The notes under the pieces: generated by a model
What the model was told of the DNA's origin: nothing
Database searches by the model: none
Seen by the model: the letters and a program-made list of their open reading frames with translations, nothing else
Assembly: GCF_900156785.1 (NCBI RefSeq)
Contig: NZ_FTOP01000014.1
Coordinates: forward strand, 1 to 64,000
Direction of reading: 5' to 3'
DNA from: Belliella pelovolcani
GTDB lineage: Bacteria; Bacteroidota; Bacteroidia; Cytophagales; Cyclobacteriaceae
DNA: 64,000 nucleotides
In this document: positions 45,977-53,694 of the stretch, piece by piece
Layout: the number at the start of each line of letters is the position of its first letter
How positions within the stretch are numbered: the first letter of the stretch is position 1
Position numbers and translations under genes: made by a program

Positions 45977-45999
45977 TATTGCTCTAAAAAAATCAATCT

Positions 46000-46782
46000 T
46001 CACTTTCTGCTAAATTCCAATTCACCGCTCCTTCTCCAATATTTCAAAAACAAATAAACACAAATCAAAACAGAGATCCCAATAATGAAGAAAGTCCATT
46101 TTCCATAAATCATATAACTTTCCAAGTTGTCTATGGAAGTATCAATTTTCAAAAACTCCCCAATTAATATACTCGTCAGGTTGGCTACAGAATGTAACAG
46201 AATTACTAAACCCAAACTATTTGTCTTGATAAATATATAACCAAAAACCAGTCCCATCAATAAAGCTGTAATTATCTGAGCAGGTTGAATATGAATAATG
46301 GCAAATAAAATACTAGAAATAGTCAAGGCTAAATTACTTCCATATTTATCTCTAAGACCATTAAGGATAATACCCCGAAATATCAATTCCTCTACTATTG
46401 GACCAATAAAAACAGCTCCAAATGAGAAGATTGAAAATAATTCCATTGCCATACCTTTGTTTTTATTCTGAAATAAAAGGTTAATCAAATAGTTCAGAGG
46501 ATGACTAATAGCCAGAATCATGGTAACAATAAATAACAAAGAATAAGCAATCCATCGGATGCTAGGTAACCTAAAACTAAAATCAAAAGGCCACTTTCTT
46601 TTGTTCCTTAACCAAGCATAAACAACTATTGTTATTCCATAAATAATAAAAAGTGTAAATCCATAAATTGAATCTTCAATACCAAAAAACAAAAAAGGCA
46701 TACAAATTATTGCTGAAATAAAGAAAGGAACCACGATTAATTCAGCACTATGCAAGATTTTAGAAGGAAAATTATTTTTCAT
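46000..46782 (-). CDS. CPBP (Abi/CAAX-like) intramembrane metalloprotease
   Basis: 260 residues with about eight membrane helices. The CPBP motifs are all visible: EELIFRG (Glu131, Glu132, Arg136), FAIIH (His164) and HSVAN (His197, Asn201). Members process prenylated proteins in eukaryotes. In bacteria many lie beside bacteriocin genes, where they act as immunity or processing factors. Here the gene lies 80 bases downstream of a double-glycine peptide gene. The protease role is inferred. Confidence 0.85.
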   Translation of the reverse strand: MKNNFPSKILHSAELIVVPFFISAIICMPFLFFGIEDSIYGFTLFIIYGITIVVYAWLRNKRKWPFDFSFRLPSIRWIAYSLLFIVTMILAISHPLNYLINLLFQNKNKGMAMELFSIFSFGAVFIGPIVEELIFRGIILNGLRDKYGSNLALTISSILFAIIHIQPAQIITALLMGLVFGYIFIKTNSLGLVILLHSVANLTSILIGEFLKIDTSIDNLESYMIYGKWTFFIIGISVLICVYLFLKYWRRSGELEFSRK

Positions 46783-46806
46783 TTATGATTTTTTTCGATA
46801 AGAGAA

Positions 46807-46836
46807 TGTGCGCACCGTAAAGCACCGATGCGCACA
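46807..46836 (-). promoter_or_regulatory. Intercistronic hairpin between peptide gene and CPBP gene
   Basis: TGTGCGCA and TGCGCACA form a perfect eight-base stem with a 14-base loop containing CCG/CGG-like pairing. No T run follows. It may lower CPBP expression or stabilise the peptide mRNA, as in other two-gene bacteriocin operons. GC-rich against a very AT-rich background. Confidence 0.55.
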
Positions 46837-46862
46837 ATTATGAATTTCTGAATTGTTTTCAA

Positions 46863-47048
46863 TTAATCTACTAATTGATTCCAAATCCAAATGCCTGCAT
46901 TTGCAATGGCCTTACCTCCATTTACAACTGCTTCTGCTGTATAAATAATAGGATTGTTAGTTCCAGTCCAAGAATATTCATAATAATCAACTTTCCCTCC
47001 ATAAATCTCCATCAATTCATTTTTGTTTAATTCCTTAAACTTTTCCAT
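46863..47048 (-). CDS. Double-glycine leader peptide (bacteriocin- or pheromone-like precursor)
   Basis: A 61-residue precursor. Its leader MEKFKELNKNELMEIYGG matches the class II bacteriocin pattern (hydrophobic positions spaced 4 and 7, then Gly-Gly at 17-18). Cleavage after Gly18 would give a 43-residue peptide, rich in Tyr at the start (DYYEY) with a hydrophobic Gly/Ala-rich core (VVNGGKAIANAGIWIW) and C-terminal Asp. No Cys, so not a lantibiotic or microcin with disulfides. No exporter (peptidase-C39 ABC transporter) is visible nearby. Confidence 0.75.
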   Translation of the reverse strand: MEKFKELNKNELMEIYGGKVDYYEYSWTGTNNPIIYTAEAVVNGGKAIANAGIWIWNQLVD

Positions 47049-47124
47049 AATCTAAATAAATTTTCATTCTTTCCCAATCTTTTCCGGGCATTGAGAACTC
47101 CCAATCTCTCACAAGCAAATCGAA

Positions 47125-47478
47125 TTAGCTAGCGTGTCTTTTTACTGATTGATCATATATCAAAGAAATGATAGTTCCGTCTAAAAATTTAGACGCTGGA
47201 AAATAATTTGAAATTTTTCCAGCAGAGATATTCCGAACTTCATCTGATCCAAGAACCTTCAGAGAAAACACCACTGACACTCCGTTGCAACTCTCGTAAA
47301 CAAATGAATTTGAGCGCTTTGAAAATCTAATCTCAATCCCTTCGTCTCTTAAATCATCTAGCATCAAATACAGCTTCGCTCTACTCACCCCCAATCTCTC
47401 CGCAAATTCCTCCGGACTTCCTGTCCGCTGCTCTCTTACTAGCTTGTTTAGCAGCTGATAAAAATGAGTAATGTTTAT
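47125..47478 (-). CDS. Small HTH regulator with a non-standard or lost start codon
   Basis: The conserved frame extends beyond the first usable GTG (47394) back to ATA at 47478: INITHFYQLLNKLVREQ...FAERLGVSRAKLYLMLDDLRDEGIEIRFSKRSNSFVY. The HTH sits in EEFAERLGVSRAKLYLMLDDL (helix-turn-helix of the deoR/type-11 style). Relatives begin with ATG at the ATA position, so either ATA (a rare start) is used or the gene is broken. Translation from the GTG would lose the first HTH helix. It lies directly upstream of the peptide gene, on the same strand, and is probably its regulator. Confidence 0.65.
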   Translation of the reverse strand: MNITHFYQLLNKLVREQRTGSPEEFAERLGVSRAKLYLMLDDLRDEGIEIRFSKRSNSFVYESCNGVSVVFSLKVLGSDEVRNISAGKISNYFPASKFLDGTIISLIYDQSVKRHAS

Positions 47479-47509
47479 CTCACTTAAAAAAATTAAATTT
47501 CAACACCTA

Positions 47510-47843
47510 CTAATCCCCTTCCAATTCTTTTATCAATTGCCTAATTTCTTTATCTGTAATTGATGACCTCTCTGATTTAGTAAAAATAGCCACTAAAAAC
47601 ACAGTAGATTCAGAATAAACAACATAGGTCACTAGTCTAGCAGAGCCTGACTTTCCTTTATTCATACTTGAAATTTGGAACTCTAACTTTGTAGCAGTTT
47701 TTATAAACGAGAACACCTAAAGATGGATTTTCTAAAAGTTTAACGGCTATTTTGTCCAGGTCCTTCAAGATTGAAGGGTACTTCTTTTTAAGTTTCTTCA
47801 ATTCTCTCCCGAAACTTTTCGTAAAAGCTAACTTATAAGTCAT
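47510..47843 (-). pseudogene. RelE-family toxin, frameshifted
   Basis: The first part (MTYKLAFTKSFGRELKKLKKKYP... to NCYKVRV) runs into a stop at about 47658. The rest, ISSMNKGKSGSARLVTYVVY...TKSERSSITDKEI, is in the next frame. Removing one base at about 47677-47681 (GTTCCAAAT to GTTCAAAT) gives a continuous 110-residue RelE-like protein with the typical K-G-K-S-G-x-R stretch. The toxin is probably dead. Its ATG overlaps the antitoxin stop by 11 bases. Confidence 0.8.
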
Positions 47844-48060
47844 CTTTCATTTCTGAAAACATTGAGTAAGTCTTATATTTCACCTTTCCAACCTCCATAT
47901 CTTTGGCTTCTAAATAGCCTTTCTTAATATTATCAAGGGTTTTTTCCTCATCACTAAAACCCTCAGAAATAACAAGAAAATTTATTTTCATTGCTTCAAG
48001 CATTGATTTCACAAGATCAAGCTTCGACTTATCTTTTGTTTCGATTAATAATTATTCCAT
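47833..48060 (-). pseudogene. Antitoxin of the RelE-like toxin with a stop at codon 3
   Basis: Frame from ATG 48060: Met-Glu-stop, then LLIETKDKSKLDLVKSMLEAMKINF... to the charged C terminus ...SMFSEMKDDL, in one frame for 75 codons. The pattern (IETKDKSKLDLVKSMLEAMKI) matches small Bacteroidota RelB-like antitoxins. The codon-3 TAA could have been AAA or similar. Translation from an internal ATG would lose only the first residues. It overlaps the toxin start. Confidence 0.7.
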
Positions 48061-48238
48061 AATACTAATTTACAAATTATAAATGATTATTATTTGAAAA
48101 GAAAAGCTAAAAATTTCAAAAAAAAAGCAACGTTCAAATCCGGCGAATAGAATTTTTTCAGCAGTTTTTTAATTTGCTGATTGATAATTAAACACATCCC
48201 TTACCCCTAGCAGAATTCATGGTATTATGGCCAATTTC
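48061..48238. other. Non-coding spacer left of the second 217-bp repeat
   Basis: 178 AT-rich bases with no credible gene. It contains GTTCAAATCC (48132), which resembles a tRNA T-loop but lacks the flanking stem, so it is not a tRNA. Confidence 0.4.
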
Positions 48239-48455
48239 TTGTCATGGATTGAAATCCATGACTAATACATCGGTCACTCCTACGGAACTGATACGGAAAC
48301 TCACTCTTATCTTAAGAAATATCCCAGACTTTCCAGTACCAGCGGCCCGTCCGACCGGGCATCCGGGCGGGCACGACCGACATCATAACGGTGGGTTTCA
48401 ACACACTGAGCCACTAAACTTTCGATGAAGGGAAAGTCCCATAGGGATGGACGAT
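48239..48455. repeat. Dispersed 217-bp structured repeat, copy 2
   Basis: Same length and orientation as the copy at 45760-45976, with most bases identical, including the whole central GC hairpin. Here the left hairpin is perfect (GTCATGGATT-GA-AATCCATGAC), and near the right end GGGAAAGTCCC is an extra small palindrome. The two copies enclose the accessory genes 46000-48060. Confidence 0.85.
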
Positions 48456-48501
48456 ATCAAACCCTCAAAATTCACTCAGCCTAACTAGTTTAAATAATTA
48501 C

Positions 48502-48535
48502 AAAAAAACCAGCCCTTCATCAAGGCTGGTTTTTT
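48502..48535. terminator. Bidirectional intrinsic terminator
   Basis: AAAACCAGCC and GGCTGGTTTT are a perfect ten-base stem with a nine-base loop, A-rich before and T-rich after. It ends the minus-strand globin-like lipoprotein transcript (stop at 48559) and anything entering from the left. Confidence 0.85.
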
Positions 48536-48558
48536 CTTAAAATGCATATATCAACTGA

Positions 48559-49635
48559 TTACCGCTGAATAATAGCACCTCTTAATCCATCACTATTCAA
48601 TAGCCCTCCAAATTCTTGGATGACTGGCATAGGCACATTATTCTCAAGTGCACCTTCCACCACAGCTTCTACAAACAAATCATAATCAGCAGCAGATACC
48701 AATCCAGTCATTCTCGAATTGACAGCTGGATTGTGAGCGTCTGCCATATTCAGCCCTGTATATTCAATATTAACCGAACCGATTGCCTGCGCTAAAAACT
48801 CAGAGAAATCTGTCACCAAAGTGGTGAAACCAGATAAATTACCTGCTCCCACTTCTGCTAGCAAAACAGAGAAATAAGGCTGTAGATCATCATACTTTCC
48901 TCCTTCATTGGTTGCAATTACCAATACTGTACTGGTCACCACTGCTTCCAGAGGTGCATATCCAGCCTCGACTAATCTTACTGGTTCTCCATCATCAGCT
49001 ACATTGATCAAGCCTGAACCTCCCAATCTAGTGTAAAGGTCTAAGCCTTCATTGTCTGCTCGCTGTACGATAGGCTCTCTTACTGATTCTAACAATTGAC
49101 CTACAGGACCGATCACCTCACTTGAAGTAATATTTGCTTGAGCAGCACCTTCTACCACAGCTTGCACAAAAAGGTCGTAATCTGCGTTGTTGATTCTGCC
49201 ATTCATACGACTATTTCTCACCGGGTCGTGAGCTGCTTCCATGTCTAAGCCAGTGTATTGAAAATTCTTTGCCCCTGTAGCCTCAGCTAAAAATTCCGTG
49301 AAATCTAATACCAAAGTACTAAAACCAGATGTCTCCCCTCTACCTACTTCATTTAGTAAAACAGAAAAATACGGTTGCAATGCATCATATTTTCCACCCT
49401 CGTTTTCTGCTATTGTCAAAACTGTATTGGTCACTACAGTTCTAAGATTCAAGAAACCTTGCTCTATGGTCTGTCCTGGATTAAGTGGGTCAGCGACTCT
49501 CGCTTCTCCACCAAGCTGAACAGCATAAAACGAATCATCCATCATCATCGGCCCATCATCATCTCTATTACAGGAGGTGAAAACCAGGGCGGCTATTACC
49601 ATTGATCCGGTTAGCCATACATTTAACTTTTTCAT
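48559..49635 (-). CDS. Lipoprotein with two tandem truncated-hemoglobin-like domains
   Basis: 358 residues from ATG 49635, with lipobox VFTSC (Cys22). Two homologous halves, residues about 37-170 and 200-335, share the pattern LGG, then VV(T)xTVLxIAxNEGGKYDxLQPYFSVLLxEVG, the FTEFLAEATG / FSEFLAQAIG helix and YTGLDMEAAHDP / YTGLNMADAHNP, then ADYDLFVxAVVEGA. The helix-plus-His pattern is that of group I truncated hemoglobins, with His136 and His301 in the proximal position. Secretion as a lipoprotein and duplication are both unusual for this family. Heme binding is inferred. Confidence 0.7.
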   Translation of the reverse strand: MKKLNVWLTGSMVIAALVFTSCNRDDDGPMMMDDSFYAVQLGGEARVADPLNPGQTIEQGFLNLRTVVTNTVLTIAENEGGKYDALQPYFSVLLNEVGRGETSGFSTLVLDFTEFLAEATGAKNFQYTGLDMEAAHDPVRNSRMNGRINNADYDLFVQAVVEGAAQANITSSEVIGPVGQLLESVREPIVQRADNEGLDLYTRLGGSGLINVADDGEPVRLVEAGYAPLEAVVTSTVLVIATNEGGKYDDLQPYFSVLLAEVGAGNLSGFTTLVTDFSEFLAQAIGSVNIEYTGLNMADAHNPAVNSRMTGLVSAADYDLFVEAVVEGALENNVPMPVIQEFGGLLNSDGLRGAIIQR

Positions 49636-49656
49636 AATCATAAAATTTAGTGTTAG

Positions 49657-50082
49657 TTAATTTTCAAATGTTCTTTGGAAGAATGCTCCCAGCTTCCATG
49701 TCAAAGAATTCTTGTTGATAGCTGGACAACTTTGGGCAAGCATTTCATCTGATGGCTGATAAAGACTTGCGCTGAGGTAAAAATCTTTACTGATTGCATC
49801 TACGATCTCCTGAGGAGCTTTTTTGTTTCTATCATAAAGACAAACTATATGACCTGACTCTTTATTGACCCTCACATCTTTTACACCCTCCATCAGACTG
49901 GTGTAGGTTTTGATTTTGACCGCACTGAGAGAATCTAGGGGAGATTCAAAGTCAATCCTACTCATGGTCAAATTAGGCATAGCGCCCTGCTTCGGTTGAG
50001 TGACCATATACACATGAACGGCTAGCGTTACGATCAACGCTCCGAAAACAATCATTAACCCTAAAACAATTTTTTTAAACAT
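49657..50082 (-). CDS. Membrane-anchored protein of unknown function with an HMA-like segment
   Basis: 141 residues with one N-terminal transmembrane anchor (about residues 5-25) and a periplasmic remainder. The stretch AVKIKTYTSLMEGVKDVRVNKESGHIVCLYD resembles a heavy-metal-associated fold but has no CxxC motif, so it is probably not a metal chaperone. It lies 15-20 bases upstream of the globin-like lipoprotein gene, and the two are likely co-transcribed, suggesting a shared envelope role. Confidence 0.55.
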   Translation of the reverse strand: MFKKIVLGLMIVFGALIVTLAVHVYMVTQPKQGAMPNLTMSRIDFESPLDSLSAVKIKTYTSLMEGVKDVRVNKESGHIVCLYDRNKKAPQEIVDAISKDFYLSASLYQPSDEMLAQSCPAINKNSLTWKLGAFFQRTFEN

Positions 50083-50209
50083 GGCTCAATTCATTTGATT
50101 TTCGAGATATACGACCCTGACAATTGCTTTGGATTTCATGGTTTAAAAAAAATAAGAGATAATTTTTAATTGAATGTCTATTTTATTAGTTTTGAAAAAA
50201 TGATACAAC

Positions 50210-50998
50210 ATGAAAAAACAACTCAACATCCTCATTTTCTTGACCATAGTGGTTTCCTCGTGTCTTGGTAGTTTTTCGGAAGGCGAGCTTCTTTTTAGGA
50301 ATGGAGAGTATGAAAAAGCTATCTCTGAATTTTCTAAAACACTTTTTGTCCATGTGACAGACATCAAATCCCTACACTTGAGAGCAAGAGCTTACGAGGA
50401 GTTGGAAAATTTTGAAGAGGCATTTGAAGATTATAAAAGGATCATCAACATAGACCCAAATTATGCTCAAGCACATGCTGGAATTGGTAAGCTATACTGG
50501 AAAATGGATAACTTCAGGGAAGCAGAAAAGCACTTATTAATAGCAGCCAAACACGATGGTGGTGATTTTGAAATTTTATTCTTATTAGGTCGAGCCATGC
50601 TTCAAAATGAAAATTATAAAAGTGCGGAAGAGTTTCTTGGCTATGCCAAGGAAATGCGACCTAAGGACGCTAGGGTTTATTTCTATCAGGGCATGGCCAG
50701 ATCAGCATTAGGTGACACATTCGGAGCTGCTGGCTCATTTAACATGTCGCTTTCTTTGGATCCTGACAATCTAGTAACACTATACAATCTCGGTATAGCC
50801 AATATGGCAACAGGTGCCTATCATTGGGCATTGGAAGATTTTGAAGCTTTGCTTAAGAGAAAGCCAGACCATGTAGATGCGCTCGCTAGAAGAGGCATGT
50901 GTAAAAAAGTACTTAGAAACCCTACAGCTTGCAATGATCTCATTCAAGCTGCGAATAGGGGAAGTGATATTGCTCGCATGAATATGGAAGGATGTTGA
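50210..50998 (+). CDS. TPR-repeat lipoprotein
   Basis: 262 residues with a lipobox VVSSC (Cys18). About six tetratricopeptide repeats follow, with consensus pairs such as LHLRARAYEELENFEEAFEDYKRIINIDPNYAQ, GKLYWKMDNFREAEKHL and YFYQGMARSALGDTFGAAGSFNMSLSLDP. It is a likely protein-interaction scaffold on the periplasmic side of a membrane. It is divergent from the small HMA-like gene. Confidence 0.88.
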   Translation: MKKQLNILIFLTIVVSSCLGSFSEGELLFRNGEYEKAISEFSKTLFVHVTDIKSLHLRARAYEELENFEEAFEDYKRIINIDPNYAQAHAGIGKLYWKMDNFREAEKHLLIAAKHDGGDFEILFLLGRAMLQNENYKSAEEFLGYAKEMRPKDARVYFYQGMARSALGDTFGAAGSFNMSLSLDPDNLVTLYNLGIANMATGAYHWALEDFEALLKRKPDHVDALARRGMCKKVLRNPTACNDLIQAANRGSDIARMNMEGC

Positions 50999-51206
50999 AA
51001 ACTTAACTATATGGTTTCCAGGAATCTTCCAATTAGCAATTTATGGCAGGTCTGTATTGATTTAACTTGATCCCTGGTCTTCAGGATAGGTTCCACAATT
51101 ACGGAATAGGTATCAATGATTTACTTGTCATTGATGGATCGAATTGAATCAATGACCAGCTATAAATTATCTATCTGGCATTATTCCTTATCTACATTTT
51201 TTTATA

Positions 51207-52172
51207 TTAAAGCGTATGCTTGAGTGCTCTAGTTACTGTCTTCTTTTTAGCAGCTTTATCTAAAGAAACATTGATTTCGAAGCAAACCAGAATAATCAAG
51301 GATGTAATAAAAAGCCACAACATCACAGCTAACATAGTTCCAATGGAACCATAAAGCTTGTTGTAAGTAGCAAAATTATTCAGATAGAAAGAAAAAAGAT
51401 AGAATCCCAAAGTTATCAATAAGCCTGCTGTCACAGAACCAGCAGAGAAAAACTTCCACTTGTCATGTACTGCTGGTGCGAATCGGAATATATAAGCCGT
51501 CGCCACCATAAAGACTGCCAAAAGGACAAAAAACCTAAAAAAGGCTAGCAAATAATAATATAAATTGCTGGACACAATTTCCCACTCCGAAATATTATAA
51601 AGAATACTACTTCCCAATATCATAATGACTACAGCGCCACAAATAGTCATCACCAATACAAAAATTATACCCACTGCAATCAACCTTGTCTGCAAGAAAG
51701 TCCTGTTTTCTTTTGTTCTGTAGACTGAGTTAAAAGCACTCATCAATGACATGACTCCATTTGTCGCAAGAAATAAAGCAAGAAAAAAACCTAATGAAAG
51801 TAAGCTTTGCCTTGGACGACTGACAATATCCATGATCGTAGATTCAGCTTCACCATATATGCTTGGTGGTATGATCTCCCCAATAAAGAGTAGGATGTTT
51901 TGCGTGGTCACATTTGGAAAAAAATAACCGATATAGGGAATCATATTAAGTAAAAAAAGCAACAAAGGAAACATTGCAATTGTAAAACTGAATGCAACTG
52001 AGCCAGCTCTTTCTATGATCTCATCTTTTCTAATTTGTTCAAGAAAAATCTTGCCTACATCATAGACATTCTGGTCAGGATTGCCAAAATGAATAGATCG
52101 CAATTTCTTTGCCTCTCTTGTAAATTTGATCGATAATAGTCTGAGTCTTTTTTTCACCAAATCACTATTCAA
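51207..52172 (-). CDS. YihY/BrkB family inner membrane protein
   Basis: 321 residues with an N-terminal cytoplasmic helix and six transmembrane helices. Family features: RAGSVAFSFTIAMFPLLLFLLNMIPYIG near residue 55, the MDIVSRPRQSLLSLGFFLALF segment, and the FRFAPAVHDKWKFFSAGSV block. Function is unknown despite an old 'ribonuclease BN' label. It overlaps the thioesterase gene by 8 bases. Confidence 0.88.
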   Translation of the reverse strand: MNSDLVKKRLRLLSIKFTREAKKLRSIHFGNPDQNVYDVGKIFLEQIRKDEIIERAGSVAFSFTIAMFPLLLFLLNMIPYIGYFFPNVTTQNILLFIGEIIPPSIYGEAESTIMDIVSRPRQSLLSLGFFLALFLATNGVMSLMSAFNSVYRTKENRTFLQTRLIAVGIIFVLVMTICGAVVIMILGSSILYNISEWEIVSSNLYYYLLAFFRFFVLLAVFMVATAYIFRFAPAVHDKWKFFSAGSVTAGLLITLGFYLFSFYLNNFATYNKLYGSIGTMLAVMLWLFITSLIILVCFEINVSLDKAAKKKTVTRALKHTL

Positions 52173-52578
52173 AATAAGGTTTCAATATTTCCAAAAGGTA
52201 CTGCGGAGGCCTGCTTGGCCTATGTGTATCAGTCTTCAGAAAGGTTAAAGTCGTCTTTCCTGTGGTAATCAATTCACTGGCCTCATTAAGAACTTCATAT
52301 TCAAAAGTAATCCTAATTCCAGGCATTTCAGGGATTTTAACTTTTATGGTCAATAATTCATCGTACTTTCCTGGCTTAAGATACTTTGTTTGTTGTTCCA
52401 AAACAGGCATCATGATTCCATCTGCCTCCATCCTTTTGTATGAAAAGCCTACTGACCTTAGCGCCTCTACCCTACCAACTTCGAAGTACATGGCATAATT
52501 GCCATAATACACATAACCCATCTGATCGGTCTCTGCATAGCGGACTCTGACTTGTGTTTCTGCTTGGAACATCCTCAA
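52165..52578 (-). CDS. Acyl-CoA thioesterase of the 4HBT (YbgC/FadM) family
   Basis: 137 residues in a single hot-dog domain. The motif RYAETDQMGYVYYGNYAMYFEVGR near residues 14-37 holds the catalytic Asp, as in YbgC-type thioesterases. It probably hydrolyses an acyl-CoA or aromatic CoA ester. It overlaps mltG by 4 bases and yihY by 8, so the three are translationally coupled. Confidence 0.88.
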   Translation of the reverse strand: MRMFQAETQVRVRYAETDQMGYVYYGNYAMYFEVGRVEALRSVGFSYKRMEADGIMMPVLEQQTKYLKPGKYDELLTIKVKIPEMPGIRITFEYEVLNEASELITTGKTTLTFLKTDTHRPSRPPQYLLEILKPYFE

Positions 52579-53618
52579 TAAATTTTAGCTTTGTTCAATG
52601 CATTTTGATACCTTCTGGCATTGTTTAGGTGCTCATTGAGATTGGTGGCAAATGCATGATATCCTGAGAAATCATCTTTTGCGCAGAAATAAAGATAGTT
52701 ATGATCTTCATAATTCAAAACTGCATCCAATGCAGATATCTCTGGTAGATTGATTGGGCCGGGAGGAAGACCTAAATATTTGTAGGTATTATAGGGACTT
52801 TCTATTTCTTTGTGAACATTGAGTACTCGCTTGATAGAAAAGTCACCAACTGCAAAAACCAATGTCGGATCAGCCTGTAGGGGCATGTTAATTCTCAACC
52901 TATTGAGATAGACTCCCGCCACCTTAGGTCTTTCATCAGCCTTTTGTGTCTCCGCTTGCACAATAGAAGCCAAGGTGGACACCTCTAATTGAGAAAGTCC
53001 AAGATCATTGGCTTTTTGCTTACGCTCCTCAGTCCAAAAGCGCTCGTATTCTTTATACATCCTATCGAACAGATTCTCTGCACTGGTATTCCACCATACT
53101 TCATAGGTATTGGGAACAAACATAGACATGATGGTTTCCTCTTCAAACCCAAATTTTCTGATATAAACCGAGTCTGTTAAGAGTCCATAAAAATCCAACT
53201 CTTGTACTTCTATGTTCTTGGTGATTTTCTCTGCTAGGTCCTCTTTTGTTCTCACATTATTGAAAGTAATCTTCACGGGAGTCTGATCTCCAGATCGTAG
53301 TTTTCTCACCAAAGCTAAGTTATTCATCCTCGGCTGTATGGTATAAAGCCCTGGCTTCACCAATTCTTGATACCCAAGCACCTTGGCCACGAAACTAAAA
53401 GAAATCACATCCTGAATGGCTTCAGCATAGTACAAACTATCTGATACCGTCTGAAAAGTTGCATTACTTGGAATTTTGAGTAAATAAGGCTCCTCTTTCT
53501 CTAATAAAGTATTGGGGCTGAAGAATGCCTGATAAAAATAAAAGGACAACGAAGTCAAAAGCACAGAGAAGGTTATGACACCGACGAGGTAATATTTTGT
53601 TTTCTTATCGTCAAACAT
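52575..53618 (-). CDS. mltG: Endolytic transglycosylase MltG
   Basis: 347 residues with an N-terminal cytoplasmic/transmembrane anchor (about residues 10-30) and the YceG-like domain. MltG cuts glycan strands of new peptidoglycan in the periplasm. Markers: VSTLASIVQAETQKADERPKVAGVYLNRL (Glu in QAET is catalytic), MPLQADPTLVFAVG, SPYNTYKYLGLPPGPI and the YLYFCAKDDFSGYHAFA ending. Confidence 0.93.
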   Translation of the reverse strand: MFDDKKTKYYLVGVITFSVLLTSLSFYFYQAFFSPNTLLEKEEPYLLKIPSNATFQTVSDSLYYAEAIQDVISFSFVAKVLGYQELVKPGLYTIQPRMNNLALVRKLRSGDQTPVKITFNNVRTKEDLAEKITKNIEVQELDFYGLLTDSVYIRKFGFEEETIMSMFVPNTYEVWWNTSAENLFDRMYKEYERFWTEERKQKANDLGLSQLEVSTLASIVQAETQKADERPKVAGVYLNRLRINMPLQADPTLVFAVGDFSIKRVLNVHKEIESPYNTYKYLGLPPGPINLPEISALDAVLNYEDHNYLYFCAKDDFSGYHAFATNLNEHLNNARRYQNALNKAKIY

Positions 53619-53694
53619 ATTTTTAAAGAAATCTCTTTGATAAAGCGCAAAAATAGGGAATTTTGTTCAGCGAGCTTTTCAATTTCAAATTTTG

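Noticed and set aside
48125-48155. A tRNA-like T-loop (GTTCAAATCC) beside the island, which could have been an attachment site
   Set aside because: The flanking bases do not pair as a T stem and no acceptor, D or anticodon arms could be found.
48219-48428. A 69-codon plus-strand open frame inside the second 217-bp repeat
   Set aside because: The matching frame is not open in the first copy, and the sequence is dominated by palindromes, so it is not a gene.
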